Source: Paulownia fortunei
Taxonomy: Eukaryota > Streptophyta > Magnoliopsida > Lamiales > Paulowniaceae
Length of the DNA stretch: 64,000 nt
Assembly (NCBI GenBank): GCA_019321725.1
Contig: CM033123.1
Span: 14,806,925-14,870,924, forward strand
Direction of reading: 5' to 3'
In this document: positions 48,053 through 61,300 of the stretch, one piece after another
How positions within the stretch are numbered: the stretch's first letter is position 1
Layout: each line of letters begins with the position of its first letter
Translations under genes and position numbers: made by a program
The notes under the pieces: generated by a model
Seen by the model: only the letters and a program-made list of their open reading frames with translations
Databases searched by the model: none
Told to the model about the DNA's origin: nothing

Positions 48053-49479
48053 TTTAGGATATGACTGAAACTCATATCAATTTGCATTGGAGGAGACCCA
48101 CTTTAAACCCACCAACAAAACCCTTTTTTGTACCGGACCCGCCAAGCATGCCCATTTGTCATCCATTTCTTTTTATATATTTAATATTGCTATTCCGGTT
48201 AAAAAATATCATTTTGGGATTAAAAATAAATGGTCTAAAAATTGTCGTTGCAATGAAAAGGTTTTATTTTTATATTTAATATCACTATTCTAGTAAAATT
48301 ATCATTTTGGGATTAAAAATTAACAATATGATTTGACTCTTTTTAAAATCACTTATTTTGGTAACCATGAGATAATATGTTGGAATTGAATTATATATGA
48401 CAACGTGTAAAATATGATAAAAAATACTTATAATTCAGATGGTAAAATATATATTTTCCCCTGAAAGACTGCATAAACTTTCTGTAGTAACTATATGCAT
48501 TGTTTTTTACATGAAAAAAAACGGGCTACCATCCTTTTCCTTGTCACCAAATTTCTTAGCAATATCCAATAAAGAAGGCTTTTTAATGACAAATAACAAA
48601 CAAATATCAGAAATTGATGATAATAGTATAATATTCCATCTCTGAGCACATAAAGATTTTAGGATCTTGGCCAATTTGCCAAAAGCCCACCACATATAAT
48701 TGATGGGTATCTCTATGTTTTTTTGAGTATGCATGCCAAAATTATATGTATATTACTATATAAACTTGAATATAATTGATGGGCAATAAATCCAAAACAA
48801 GCTCACAAGCCAGTTTAATAAATTATAATACTTATACTAAATTATGCAGGCAGAGATAAGTTCACACGTTCATGAAATACAAATGGTTTATATATAAGAT
48901 TACCCCCTACAACTTTATAGGTATAAATCTCTTTTATTTTAAAATACATTATCTAATATTTAAATATTCATTTTTTCTCAAAACTCTACATGGACTTGTG
49001 CGTTGAAAGGGTATTTTGTATTTTTGGGTTTAATTCGAGAACTTCTAACCGTTTATTCGTATAACAAACAGAAACTCTCCAAATTAATTCGGAGACCCTA
49101 ATCGTTTACTCTTATCACAAGTATGAACTCACTGAAATCGATCACTCACAAGAAAAATTGACCTCATGCGAAAAACCTTTTAAGAGTTGTTCACGTGCAT
49201 GGGTTGGAATCTCTAAAAATTGAATTATTTCCACATCAATAATATAAATTAGAATAATAATAATGTCATAAACTTCCACTGTACATAAGATACAAAATAT
49301 CAAAATTAATGTAATGTGATTCGCTGCACTTCCACTATAGATAAGATACAAAATATGAAACTATAAACTATTGATAAAACACACTTTCGAAATGCCACTT
49401 AATGCAAAGGGACTTGAAAAACCCATCACTACCTTTTCCAAATGTCGCCAAAAAGAAAAGGCATTTTAATCAAGCAGAG
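46491..49479. other. Intergenic; upstream region of kinase gene A
   Basis: No gene seen. A C13A24 homopolymer junction lies at about 47363-47398 and a (CT)n run at 48022-48044. The segment 48510-48705 is duplicated upstream of gene B (57297-57480), sharing ACGGGCTACCAT and TTGGCCAATTTGCCAAAAG, so it belongs to the duplicated gene block. A weak TATAAA lies at 49362. Confidence 0.5.
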
Positions 49480-52400
49480 ATGTCCAGGGACAACTGGGAA
49501 AGGCTGGTGGCAGCAGTGCTCCGGAGAGAGCAGCTTTGGCAACTTTTTCATGACCACTCCAGGACCCCAAGCATCACCTCCATAGCATCATCAGATGATC
49601 TCACCGCTAATTTCAGTGAACAACTTCTCAAGTAAGAATTAATTTCTTGTATTACAATTGCAGTGATCTTTCAAATACTATTAATTTGAGATTCTTTCAT
49701 TTTTTCCAGTAACATTTTCAAACCCATTTCTATATCTCCACCTCCTCCACTTCCACTGACTAACCCATCTGTCTCTCAAGGTTTGTCTACCCTTTCACCC
49801 TTTTTACCTCATCATCTTATTACTTTTCTCCTTACAATTGTATAATTACGGAAAAATGGAGTCTTGGTCATTTAATTTGATGAATATGATTCCAACAGAT
49901 TTTAGATGCTTAGGCGAAAGCAACAAGAATATGCCATATGTTCAAAGCATTCTCCATTCCACATAGCACTTTGACTTGGTTTTTGTTGTGATTTTGTTGG
50001 GTTCCATCCCACAAAAGGAAAAATGAAAAAACAAAGAAAATAAAAGGCCAAATTTGAGCAACTTGACCGAAAGTCAAAGGGTCTGGATTTGGAGTAACTG
50101 AATGCAAATAATTGGATTGAGCAATGGTAAACAGACCATATAAAAGGGGCCTTTTTGGCCGTGTGTAAGAGAGTGGGCTTTGAATTTCCAGTTTCACTTT
50201 TCCTATTTAACTTGTATTCCAAGAGATTTAAAGCCAAGAGAGTGAGCCAAATTTGAGAGTTTTGGCCGCAATATCAGTGTGTATGTGGCGTGGATTGTTT
50301 GCGACTTTGGGGTGTCATTGTTCAACGTCAGACAAGACTAATTTGAGGGGTGGAGTTGCTTTTTTCTTTTTCCTTTTTCCCAAAATTTTCAAGTTTTTTT
50401 TGTTTTTTGGGGGTGGGGGGTGGGGTTTGGTATTTTTATTGTTTCTCAGAGTGATTTGGGGTATTTGTTGTTGGTGCAAAAAAACATCGATTTTTCGTAA
50501 TTGCTATTTTTTCATAGTGGTTTATTCCAGGGTTTTTGGCCGGTGGTTTTTCCTCTTTTTGTTTGGTGTTTTCCACACAAAGTTTTGTGTTTCATTTTTC
50601 ACATTATTTTCTTAGTGATTTATTTTTTGTTTTTTTGGTATAATCATTTGTTTTCATGTTTCCATCTTGATTGGACCCTATTATGCATCCCCAAGAATTT
50701 TGAAGTAATAAGGGGTAATTTTCCATCAAATATTACACTGTAGAATTTAATTTTTAGATGAATAATGCGGAATTCACAAAAAAATGACCATTGCAGTTGG
50801 TGATAATGCTACTGGACCGTTTACAAGGAAGCTCTTTTCTGCTCCTGCAACTGTGCTTGCTTGGTATCGAAGAAGGAAGCCTAATTTGGTTGATATTCCT
50901 GGTTAGTCGACTGTAAAATGACTTTAAATAACATTACATACATGCATATGGCCTGCATTCTCACTTACTTTTATATTTAACTGCTGATGAGGAGGATCCA
51001 GAAACTCATATGCGACAGATTAGGAAATATTCCCTACATGAACTAAAGGTTGCAACAGATAATTTCAGCAACAAAAATGTCCTTGCACATAAGTATCATA
51101 AGGTTTACAAAGGGCGGTTAGCAGATGGTTCTCTAGTGGCAGTTAAAAGATTACACCAAGTTACAGAACTGCAGTTCCAAATAGAAATTGAAATGATCTG
51201 CAAGGTTTTGCATCCAAATTTAGTTTGCTTGCTTGGCCTCTGCTCTACACCAAAGGAACAGCTGCTTGTTTATCCATTAATGGTTAATGGAAGTGTTGCA
51301 TCATGCTTAAGAGGTAAGTACTTTTGATCAATTATTCATATTCATTTATTTTTCTACATCTGTTTGATCAGGTTTTCATTTTTCGAGAATAACTCATAAC
51401 GGCATTATTGCAGACTGTAAATATTGCTATCTTCTCATAAAATACTTTGTATCAATATGCAGGTGGGATTCAGAAGAAAAGTCTTGGGGGGCTTAGTTTC
51501 ATAAGAAGGCAAATAGGTAAACAAGTTAAGTTTCCTCTTTTGCAACTCTTTTTTAGTTTATGGTAAATTTTATAGAAAGTAGGAAAATAAGAGACACACT
51601 TTCAATAATTGCAACAACACATATAAAGATCTCTTGTAGTCAACAACACACACTTTCAATGAAGATTTAGGAAAGAATTGCTGCAATATCTCCGTAAATC
51701 AGCTCCATAACTTAATAATAATATTTTTAACTGACATTGGATTGTGACTCTCGTCATACATTATTTGCTAACTATTTTTCTGCTTAAATCCCTCGAAACG
51801 AGGGAAATTGATATATACATAGGTGTAATAGAGCATATGGGAAAATATTATTTGCTAACTATGATTTTGCTTAAATCCCTTCAATTGGGGGATATTTAAA
51901 TGTTTACATAGGTGTAACAAAGCATATGGGAAAAATATCAAAATATTGAAAACTTGAAAGCGATAATTACTCTCATATCTTCTTGTTATTCTTTTAATAT
52001 GGACAATGTTATGTTATCCATTTAACCCATGACTTACACCTAATTGACATAGTCTGTTAAGATGTTTTATGGAGAGACCACAACTAATTTTTAATTCTAA
52101 CTTCTTGCTTTCAGTGTATTCTTTTACTATTCGTGGATCATTTGTTCATCATATCACCGTAATTCTTTGTTAACTTTCTGCGTTTGGTTTAGCATATTTT
52201 TTTTTTATGTATATGATAACATTCCTAATGAACCTGCTGAATCTAGGTGGACTTGAATCACAACCTCCACTTGGTTGGCCAATAAGAAAACGGATAGCAG
52301 TGGGGACTGCAAGGGGTTTGGCCTATTTGCATTATGAATGTGACCGGAAAATCATTCATCGTAATGTCAAAGCTGCAAATATATTGTTGGATGAGGATTT

Positions 52401-53201
52401 TGAAGCAGTCATTGGTGACTTCGAGTTGGTCGTACTCATGGACCACAATGTTACACATGTTACCACAACTGTAACAGGAACAATTGGTCATATAGCTCCT
52501 GAATACCTCTCTAGTGGTATATGTTCAGAGAAAACTGATGTGTTTGGTTATGGTGTCTTTCTTCTTGAGCTCATCACAGGGCAGAGAGCTTTTGATCTTG
52601 CTCGGCTTGCCAATGGAGAAGACGCAATATTACTTGATTGGGTGAGCCTTGCCTTTCAACTTATGCTATTAATACTGTTACCTTGTTCATTTATTAAGAC
52701 TACTCCTGTTTGTAATGTATGTTCAACTAACTAAAAGATATATATCTCTTTTTTTATTGATACATGTCTTGGGGTGGGGCATAAGCCCCCTAAATTTTTA
52801 TACTTAGGATACTTGTCAAAGCATTTAATCTTTCCATAGTTTTTCAGTCACTCTTACATGGAGATTTGTAATTTAAATATCAGGTAAAGAGAACTTTAAA
52901 GGAGAAAAATTGGAAAATGATCGTTGATCCAGAATCTGGAGGTAATCACATGGAGGAAGTGGTGGAACAGCTGATGCAAATAGCTCTGCTCTGCACACAG
53001 AGCATGCCAGAGGGACGTCCCAAGATGTCGGAAATTGTCAAGATGCTACAAGTTGGAGATGGATTGGCTGAGAGGTGGGAAGAGTCGTGTAAGAAAGAAA
53101 TGTTTGGTCAAGAGATCAAGAAACAAATCTATTCATCTTCCAACATGTCTAACGATAATACTTCCATTATCCCACCGGATGAACTATCCGGGCCAAGATG
53201 A
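49480..53201 (+). CDS. SERK-type pseudokinase with callose-synthase-like N-terminus (gene A)
   Basis: Six exons: 49480-49631, 49710-49780, 50797-50901, 51002-51313, 52247-52641, 52884-53201; 1353 nt, 450 residues. Exon 1 ([19 protein letters not shown], then HSRTPSI) resembles callose synthase N-termini. Exon 2 is a proline-rich hinge ([10 protein letters not shown]). Exon 3 ends [13 protein letters not shown], a shortened SERK transmembrane/juxtamembrane piece. Exons 4-6 give a SERK-like kinase domain ending PPDELSGPR. There is no signal peptide and no LRRs, so it is probably cytosolic. VAVK158 and the APE motif are kept, but the glycine loop reads AHKYHK, HRD is HRN (251-253) and DFG is DFE (271-273), so catalysis is unlikely. 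Exon 4 must use the acceptor in GATCCAG to stay in frame. It could act as a scaffold or decoy, or be a decaying gene; the long open frame favours some constraint. Confidence 0.8.
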
Positions 53202-53479
53202 TCATGCAATGTTTCAAGTATCCAGAGCAAAGCCGCTCCTTCCCATGTTGGCTACCGCCACCTTCTCGTTTTGCCCATTTCTTTTCTCTTTCTTTGTTGT
53301 CACAAACTTTGGAGTGGAAAATGTGGACATTGTATTTGTTTCCATCCTTTTGCCAAAAGAGTAAGACTTTGAGCAACTAGACTTGGAGACAACATGGACT
53401 GGGATAGAGTAATGCTAGCAGTGATGGAACCCGAGCCGCCAGTGATGAAAGTCGGCTTAACAACTGTGGTACTTGTGGG

Positions 53480-53585
53480 TGTAGTGTAGCATACACCCCA
53501 CTCACGCATATTGGGTTCGAATCCCTATCATCTCATTCATGCATGTTAGGGTCGAACTCCTAACTCATTCTAGGTACAAAGGTGG
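53480..53585 (+). repeat. Short tandem duplication carrying a tRNA box-B-like motif
   Basis: Two ~35-bp units, one with ATTGGGTTCGAATCCCTA and one with GTTAGGGTCGAACTCCTA, each preceded by CTCA..CATGCAT-like sequence. GGTTCGAATCC matches the pol III box B consensus, suggesting a SINE remnant. No full tRNA-like head was found. Confidence 0.35.
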
Positions 53586-54670
53586 GAGGTGGTACTATCA
53601 AACTAAATAATGGGTGATCTGTCATTCTATTTGGGTGATATGGAATTGAGCCTCTTTAATTAAATTCCAACTATGTGAGTTAATTTGAGGCGCCCAAGTA
53701 ACAAAAATTAGAATTCAGTCCTGGATTCCAATTGCATGGATCCAAACATACAACTATAGAATGGGGGATGCAAACATGTCGTTTCATTTCAGAAACTTTT
53801 AGACTTATTCCTTATAATTTTCAAAATTGTTTTAAGTTTTATGGTCACTGTCATTTGAGTTTTGTTTAACAGAATAAACCTAAAGGAGGAGGTTGTAATT
53901 ATTTTTAGCAGATTACTATTTTGAAGTCAAAGTCCACTCACAATTGATAATCTACATGTTCCAAAGAAGGAAAAAAAAATTAGAAAAGAGGAAAGAAACT
54001 TGAATATATGGAAAAATTTAAAAATACAAAGAAAAAAAACAGAGGAAATAAGAAGAGGAGCACTAGAAGACAAGTCGAAGAAGAGACAGAAAGAGAACAA
54101 AAGAAGCAAATAATAATAATAATTATTATTATTATTTTTTAAAAAAAATCTGCATTATTAAATAGGTCTATGGACACATTATCACCCACTCGCTCTATTT
54201 ATTCTTTCTCTAGGGCCATATATCAATCCTAATTATTAGAGCTAATTTCATGGCACATTGCCACTACAATGACCCATGTACTATATGTAGTTAATGGCAC
54301 ATCAATATTGTAGAAAAATCTGTATAGAAAGAGTATTATTTAATCAATAACTAAATTTGGATTATTTATGTGAGAAAGTTTAGAGACCATATGTAGGAGT
54401 CCACGGCTAAACTACTTGTCTCAAGTTTTGACCATCTTATTTTGCCTACCCATATTATGGTATCCAAGGAAGAACTTGACCCTGAAGATTGTGAAAAAGA
54501 AGCCTAAGAAATGGTCGAAAATTGTGAACTTGATTGCAAAAACTGAACAATGTGAAAGTTTCTTCAAATTCTTTAGTCCACCCCGAGTACCTGAGGATGA
54601 AGATCTTGGTGAAAAATGCTGCTGAGAAACCCTAAAAATGGCAATTGATTAATCATTAGTTGAATTTGAA

Positions 54671-55115
54671 CAATGTTGTAGTGGGGGTAATCATGTTGTT
54701 TGATCGCGAATCAATAATTGATTTGACACGATTAATTTTAAATAATCATTTTTGTGGTTCAATAAGTGAAAATCGGTCAAATCGACCAAATTATTTTATT
54801 TTATTTTTTATTTTTTTGAGAATATTTTGTTATATTTATATGATTATTTGAATTTTATACTTTTTTAGATATTTTTTTGTTGATTATTTATTTTTTATCT
54901 CTAAAATATCTTACATAACAACTAATTTATTATATTACCACTATACATAATATAATAAAAAATATAATTAGTTTTCATTAAGTTAGTTAGACATGTTCAA
55001 TATATAATTAATTTTTATTAGACTAGTTGGACTGACGATTAAACTGGTTCGACCAGTTCAACCGCTGACCAACAGCAAAACTAATTTGATCATCGATTTG
55101 ATTATGAAAACATTG
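54671..55115 (-). mobile_element. hAT-type MITE, ACCGG family, copy C (reverse)
   Basis: Ends CAATGTTGTAG and ATTATGAAAACATTG. The right end read in reverse gives CAATGTTTTCATAATC, as in copies A and D. Internal GGTTCGACCAGTTCAACCG and CTAATTTATTATATTA strings are shared. The flanking 8-mers (AATTTGAA, TTTAAAAT) match only partly, so the duplication is eroded. Confidence 0.65.
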
Positions 55116-57296
55116 TTTAAAATGGTATTCCAATTACTTTGTTTTAATACTGCCATATAGCGTCTTCTCTAGTTTGCAAATCAAGTTAATCAACAACTTT
55201 TAAAAAATAAAATAAAATATAGTGTTACACAAATTGACATATTATAAGCTTTTAGAGTTTATAAATTTTATTCATTTAATCCTAGCCAAATAGGTAAATA
55301 CCCGCTAATTAAGGGTTATTTGTGTCAATGATGGTGTGGCGATGCAATAACTAGATTATAGGGGTGGCAAACTGGCTTTGGATCCATGGGCCCAATTCCA
55401 TCCAATTATTGTTTGATTTGAGTTGGGTCCAAAAATGTTGGGAGTTGGGTCCAATTGAGTTGAGTTCAGTTGGATTATAGGTTCATGTGAGCCATTTTGA
55501 CCCAACCTAAAAATTAATTTAAGATTTAATTATTTAAAAAGAATTTAATGTCCCTAAATTTAAAAATTGAACACGATAATGTGAAATGGCTAGAATACCC
55601 ATGAGAGGGTCATATGAACATAAAAAATGATGATGTTTGTACTTAGGATCGATGTTCTAGTGAAAATGTCATTTTGGGATTGAAAAAATATTAGCAATAT
55701 GTCTAAAGATTGTTTTTGGAACTCCTGCAATCCCAAATTTAGAGGATTTTAATTGGAATATTTTCTTATAAAATGGTATTTTATCTTGTATTAACATCAT
55801 AAATATAAAATATAAAATATAAAATATAAAATAGAATATTATTTTCCAATAGAAATTTTGAATTGAAAAGATCTGGGCCATAAAAACGTTTTTGGCCCGG
55901 GCATTGGAGTCGGTTGTTGGGATATGACTTCTTGGTCAATTTTCTCAAAATCCATGCCATAAAATTATATAATTATAGATAACTCTGCTGGTCTATAAAG
56001 CTAAACATATACATATATTACAAATAAATTTACATGCATAACATAAATTAAATAAAAAAAAAAAATAGTAAAATGTCATGCACTTTCCATATGCATAAAA
56101 TACAAAATAGGGTAAAATATAACACCCCTAAATTTGATCTAAGTTATATTTATCCTCCTGAACATTTATCTCCCTGAATTAAATTTGAACTTAATATTTG
56201 GATAAAAATATTCTTAATAAAATAATTTTTTTATATAATTCTTAATATATTTTGAATATTTATACCTCAATTTCGATTTTAGATTCTTTATTTAGAAAAA
56301 CATATTTTAAATTATAATTTTATTTTAAAAAATTAATTAGTAACTTAAGTAATTCTAATTTTAAAAAAACTATAGTAACAAATGAACAAAAACATGAAAA
56401 TTATTTTGATTATTTGAATTCAAAATAAAGTATTAATTATTTAATCTAAATAAAATTTAAACTTATGAATAAGTATATTTTAGTATACTTAATTTAGATA
56501 TATATATATATATTATTGACAATGTATATTTTTAATATAATTATATATGTAATGCTTAACTATGAAAGAAAAAACAAAACATTCTTTTTTTTTTTTCGTG
56601 TGATATCTAAACATCTTTAAGAATCTTTGCTCGAATAACAAAATTTATTGCCCAAAAATACTAATTGGATGTGCTTTTAATTTATTTCATGAATCATATC
56701 GAGTATTCATTAAATGAAACGATTTACTAATACTAGTTTTGGACCAAGAATTCTATCCAAGAAAAAAAACAAAAAGAAAAAGAATAATATACACACACAC
56801 ACACATAATATATGTAAATTAAGTTTATAAAAATATACTTATTCATTTTTATCTAAAAAAGTTTAAAATTCATTGAGATTAAATAACTAATACTTTGTTT
56901 TGAATTCAAATAATCAAAGTAAAAATTTCATGTTTCATATTTTTTTATTTATTATATTCAATTATTTCTTTAATTTTTTAAAATTGGATTCACTTAAGTT
57001 AATCATTATTTTTTAGAAAAAAAAATATAATTTAAAATAATTTTCTAATTAATAAAAAAATTAAAATAAAAACTAGGGTATAAATATACAAAATATGCTA
57101 AAAACTATATAAATTCATTTTATTAAGAATAATTTTATCCAAATAATAAATTCAAATTTAATGTATTATCTTGGCAAGTTCAGGAAAATAAACGGGACTC
57201 AGATCAAATTTAAGAGATGATATTATATTTTGCTCTACAAAATATGAAAGCTATAAACTTTTCAAAATTGGAGACTATACATTGATTTTGACTTGG

Positions 57297-57483
57297 GAAA
57301 AAAACGGGCTACCATATTTTTTCCTTAATTGTCATCAAATTTCTTCGCAATATCCAAGAAATAACGCATTTTAATCACAAATCCACATACAAATATCAGA
57401 CATTGAGATACAGTATAATATTCCATGTCTGAGCACATTAAGATCATCTTGGCCAATTTGCCAAAAGCCCACCACATATATAT

Positions 57484-57517
<34 letters not shown>

Positions 57518-58344
57518 GTATGTATATGCGACTGTACGTATTCTTTTATTTAAAAAAATAAAGGTGCATATTATATTAATGATTATAAAACAGTATATAC
57601 CATATGCTGCATATTATGTAATTATTTGATTAATAATTATTTTGAGGTGTATAATAAATTAATATATATAGTCATTTAAAAATATATACACATACATATT
57701 GTACATATATATGTATTTTTGTATGTAAAGATTTTACTATAACAAATTAAGAAATGTGTATATTATATTAATATATAAATAGTATAAATATTTATAATAA
57801 TTGTGACAAATAGTTGCATGACAAGTGTCAACAATTTTCTAAGACAAACGAAGATATTTTACAAAAATTCTATAAATTCAACTATCCAACCAAATCAGGT
57901 CTTCCAAAAAAAGATATGACACATCAATTAATATATTTTTTTCTTAAAAATTCAATTACTCTAAACATTCATCCAAATTAATATCTTTTGTGGAAAAATT
58001 ATTTTCTCACTTTTTTTTTTTTATTATAAAAAATCAATTCTCCCAAATCAACACATCATTCAAACCCAACTTTAGTTTCTCGTTGTGGACTTTCCTCGAC
58101 TTTGACTTGGGAAAACGCATTTAATTTCTTCCTTTTCTTTTCACCGAATTGGCTGTTATATCCAAGGAAAAAGGGAAGACATTTTTAATCAAATAGCATG
58201 AGCAATGTATATATATTATGCCTTTTGACAAGTCTCAGTACAGTAAAAGGCATTTTAATCAGAATCAAGTAGCAGAAAGTTAAGAGTTTTGATGATGACA
58301 AAGCGCATAAAGATTTAGAGGGGTTAGCTGAAGCTGAAAGAGAG
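57297..58344 (+). promoter_or_regulatory. Upstream region of kinase gene B, partly duplicated from gene A
   Basis: 57297-57480 is about 75-80 percent similar by eye to 48510-48705, upstream of gene A. 58100-58340 resembles 38440-38590, left of the copia element, including TTTGACTT and GGAAAAAGGG strings. TTTGACTT near 58105 is W-box-like. Microsatellite TA/CA runs lie at 57480-57530. Confidence 0.45.
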
Positions 58345-61300
58345 ATGTGTAGGGACAACTGGGAGACACTGGTGGCACCGCTGCTGCAGAGAGAGCAGCT
58401 ATGGCTAATGTTTCATGACCACTCCAGGACCCCAACCATCACCTCCATAGCATCATCAGATTTCAGTGGACATATTCTCAAGTAAGAATTGATTTCTAGT
58501 ATTATAAATGAAGTGATATTTCAAATATTATATTCCTGACTGCCAATTTCATAACCTCTCAGTTTTTCCAGGAACAGTTTGAAACCTATGCCTGTATCTC
58601 CACCTCCTCCAGTTCTACTGACAAATCCATCTGGCTCTCAAGGTTTGTTTGCCTTTTTACCTTTTTTTTAATCCTCCAGTTTTTTCTTTATGTATACTGA
58701 ATATGGAGTTTTAGGTTAGAATTAAAAAAAAATAAAATGTTTGTATCTTTATATTATTCTCCATAAAATATTCGTGGTTGAGAGTTAATTAAGAGGATAC
58801 TTTTGAGGAAAAAAAAAACTATGTTAGAAATAGACCCCTGTTTTGGGATGTTTTAAAAAAGAAATAAAAGAAATAAATTTGGGACTTGACTATTACTTTT
58901 CTCCTTACCATTGTATAATTGCAGAAAAAACTGAACCTTGTGGTCGTTTAGTTAAATGAATATAACACAAAACATATTTTAGATGTGATGGATGCTTTTC
59001 GGAAAGCAACAAGAATATGTCATATATTTATACCATTTTAAAATTGGTGTATAGTGGAGTAATTTGGAACTTCTGTGCTGTGATGTTCAAAGAATATCGG
59101 GTTATTCTGTTGATGATTATTACATTGTAGAGTTTAATTTGCCATGTGGAGATGAACAATACCAACTTCTCAAAAAATGAGCATTGCAGTTGGCAACAAT
59201 GCTAGTGGATCCATTAGAGGAGCAAGCACTCTATTTGCTGCTCCTGCAACGTTGCTTGCTTGGTACCGAAGCAGGAAGCTGAAGCATCGCCGTTTTGTTA
59301 GTGTTCCTGGTTAGTAATTGAAATCATCATGCCCCGTATATATTTTTATGCATGTGTATTTCCTCCATTAATCTCACTTATATTTGTATTTAACTATCGA
59401 GGAGGATGCAGAAATTCACATAGGACAACTTAGGAGATTTTCTCTACGCGAGCTGGAGGTTGCAACAGACAGTTTTAGCGAAGAAAATGTTATTGGTAAT
59501 GGATACAGTAAGGTTTACAAAGGCAGGCTAGCGGATGGCTCTCTAGTGGCAGTTAAAAGACCAAAACACAGACGGGCTCAAGGTGCAGAACTGCAATTCC
59601 AGACAGAAGTAGAAATGATCGGCATTGCTGTGCATCCTAATGTACTTCGCGTGCGTGGCTTTTGCATTACACCAAAAGAATGGCTGCTAGTTTATCCTTT
59701 AATGGTTAATGGAAGTGTTGCATCATGCTTAAGAGGTAAAATTGATCAGCTATTCCAATTCCTTTATGTGCTTGGTCAGTGTTTATGTTTGGGGCATGAA
59801 ATTTGACTACTCTATTTATCAATTTAGTTTGGTTCAAAGATTTAAATGAGGAACCAAAAATGAAACCAAAATCAAAGAAATTCAGAATCTCAAGTTTGTT
59901 TGGTTATTTAGAGAAAACAATGAGAAAATTGAGAGTGAAATAACGCATTAATTGATGAGAGTTGCAACAGAAAGGTGGAGGGAGGAAGGAAAGAGAGGAG
60001 GTAGGTGCATGGAGATATTTTGAGAGAGGAGACCAATCTGTTTTCAGTCATCTTTTTCTTTCTTTTCCTCACAATAAGGTTAGGAAGAAAAGTTCCCCAA
60101 ATTTGCTCTAGTTTTCCTTTCCTTTTTCCCTAGTAACCAAACAAGAGAAAATGGTTTCTCCTACGCTTTCTGTTTTTTTCCTTGGTAAATTCCTTAAACC
60201 AAACAAGCTCTAAGTGCGACAGAAATGAAATGGTTGCGAAAAACTGATAATGACATTGTCTCTGCTTGTGAATGATATAAATATGAAAGTGTTTGTTTTC
60301 TTCCAATTCCTCGTCAATTTTCCTGGTTTACTTATTGTGTGGTGTGGTGCATTGTAACATTTCTAACGAGCCTGTTGATGCATTATTGCAGAGCGACCGG
60401 AATCACAATCTCCACTTGATTGGCCGATAAGAAAACGGATAGCACTGGGGGCTGCAAGGGGTCTAGCCTATTTGCATGATGAATGTGACCGGAAAATCAT
60501 TCATCGTGATGTCAAAGCTGCAAATATATTGTTGGATGAGAACTTTGAAGCAGTTGTTGGTGACTTGGGGTTGGCCATACTCATGGACCACAAGGATACC
60601 CATGTTACCACATCTATCCCTGAAAAAATTAGACATATAGCTCCTGAGTACCTCTTTAGCGCCAGATTTTCAGAAAAAACTGATGTTTTCAGTTATGGGT
60701 TGTTTATTCTTGAGCTCATCATGGGAAAGAAGGTTCTTGATCTTTCTTGGCTCGCGCTTGACGAGCAAGTCGGGTTACTCGACTGGGTAAGCCTTATTTT
60801 TTCACTTATGGTATTCATAGTGTTAGTTCATTTTTGGGAGCTGCTTATAATTTCTTCATTGATATATTAGGAGAAATTGATGCTGCCCCCTAAGCCTTTA
60901 AGTTGGTTTAGTTATTCGATTTTGCTTATCTCAAACTGTAAAGTGCATTTGGTCATTTGCTACTCTGATTTTCAGTCACTATATGGTTGCATTTCTGATC
61001 TGAATACGTGGAGTTTTCTTTTTAATATATCAGGTACAGAGGATTACAGAGGAAAAAAAGTGGGAAACATTGGTTGATGCAGATTGTGGAGGTAATCACA
61101 TGAAAGAAGTTGTGGAGCAGCTGATGCAAATAGCTCTACTCTGCACGCAAAACTACCCAGAGGGACGTCCCAAGATGTCCGAAATTGTCGGGATGCTAGA
61201 AGGTGGTGATGGCTTGGCTGAGAGCTGGGAGGAGTGGCACAAGAAAGAAATGTTCCAAGAGAAGCTCAGTTACACTTCATTACACTACATAGTTGCCGAC

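Larger units (their letters stand above)
53202..57296. other. Intergenic between kinase genes A and B
   Basis: Gene A 3' flank, then a tRNA-box-B-like segment (53500-53580), a purine/A-rich stretch (53.96-54.11 kb), MITE copy C, and AT-rich sequence to 57.3 kb with TA/CA microsatellites (56790-56810). No gene seen. Confidence 0.5.

Noticed and set aside
50253..50743. Plus-strand frames of 120 and 80 codons inside intron 2 of kinase gene A
   Set aside because: T/G-rich, Phe-rich translation with no domain, lying between two well supported exons.
51463..51523. Possible extra exon in kinase gene A between exons 4 and 5 (TGCAG acceptor, AATAG-GTAAAC donor)
   Set aside because: It contains an in-frame stop and has no counterpart in gene B; skipping it keeps the kinase frame.
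59820..60215. Possible MITE in intron 4 of kinase gene B with TTTGGTT/AACCAAA ends
   Set aside because: The ends are short and common, no target duplication was found, and gene A gives no clear empty site.
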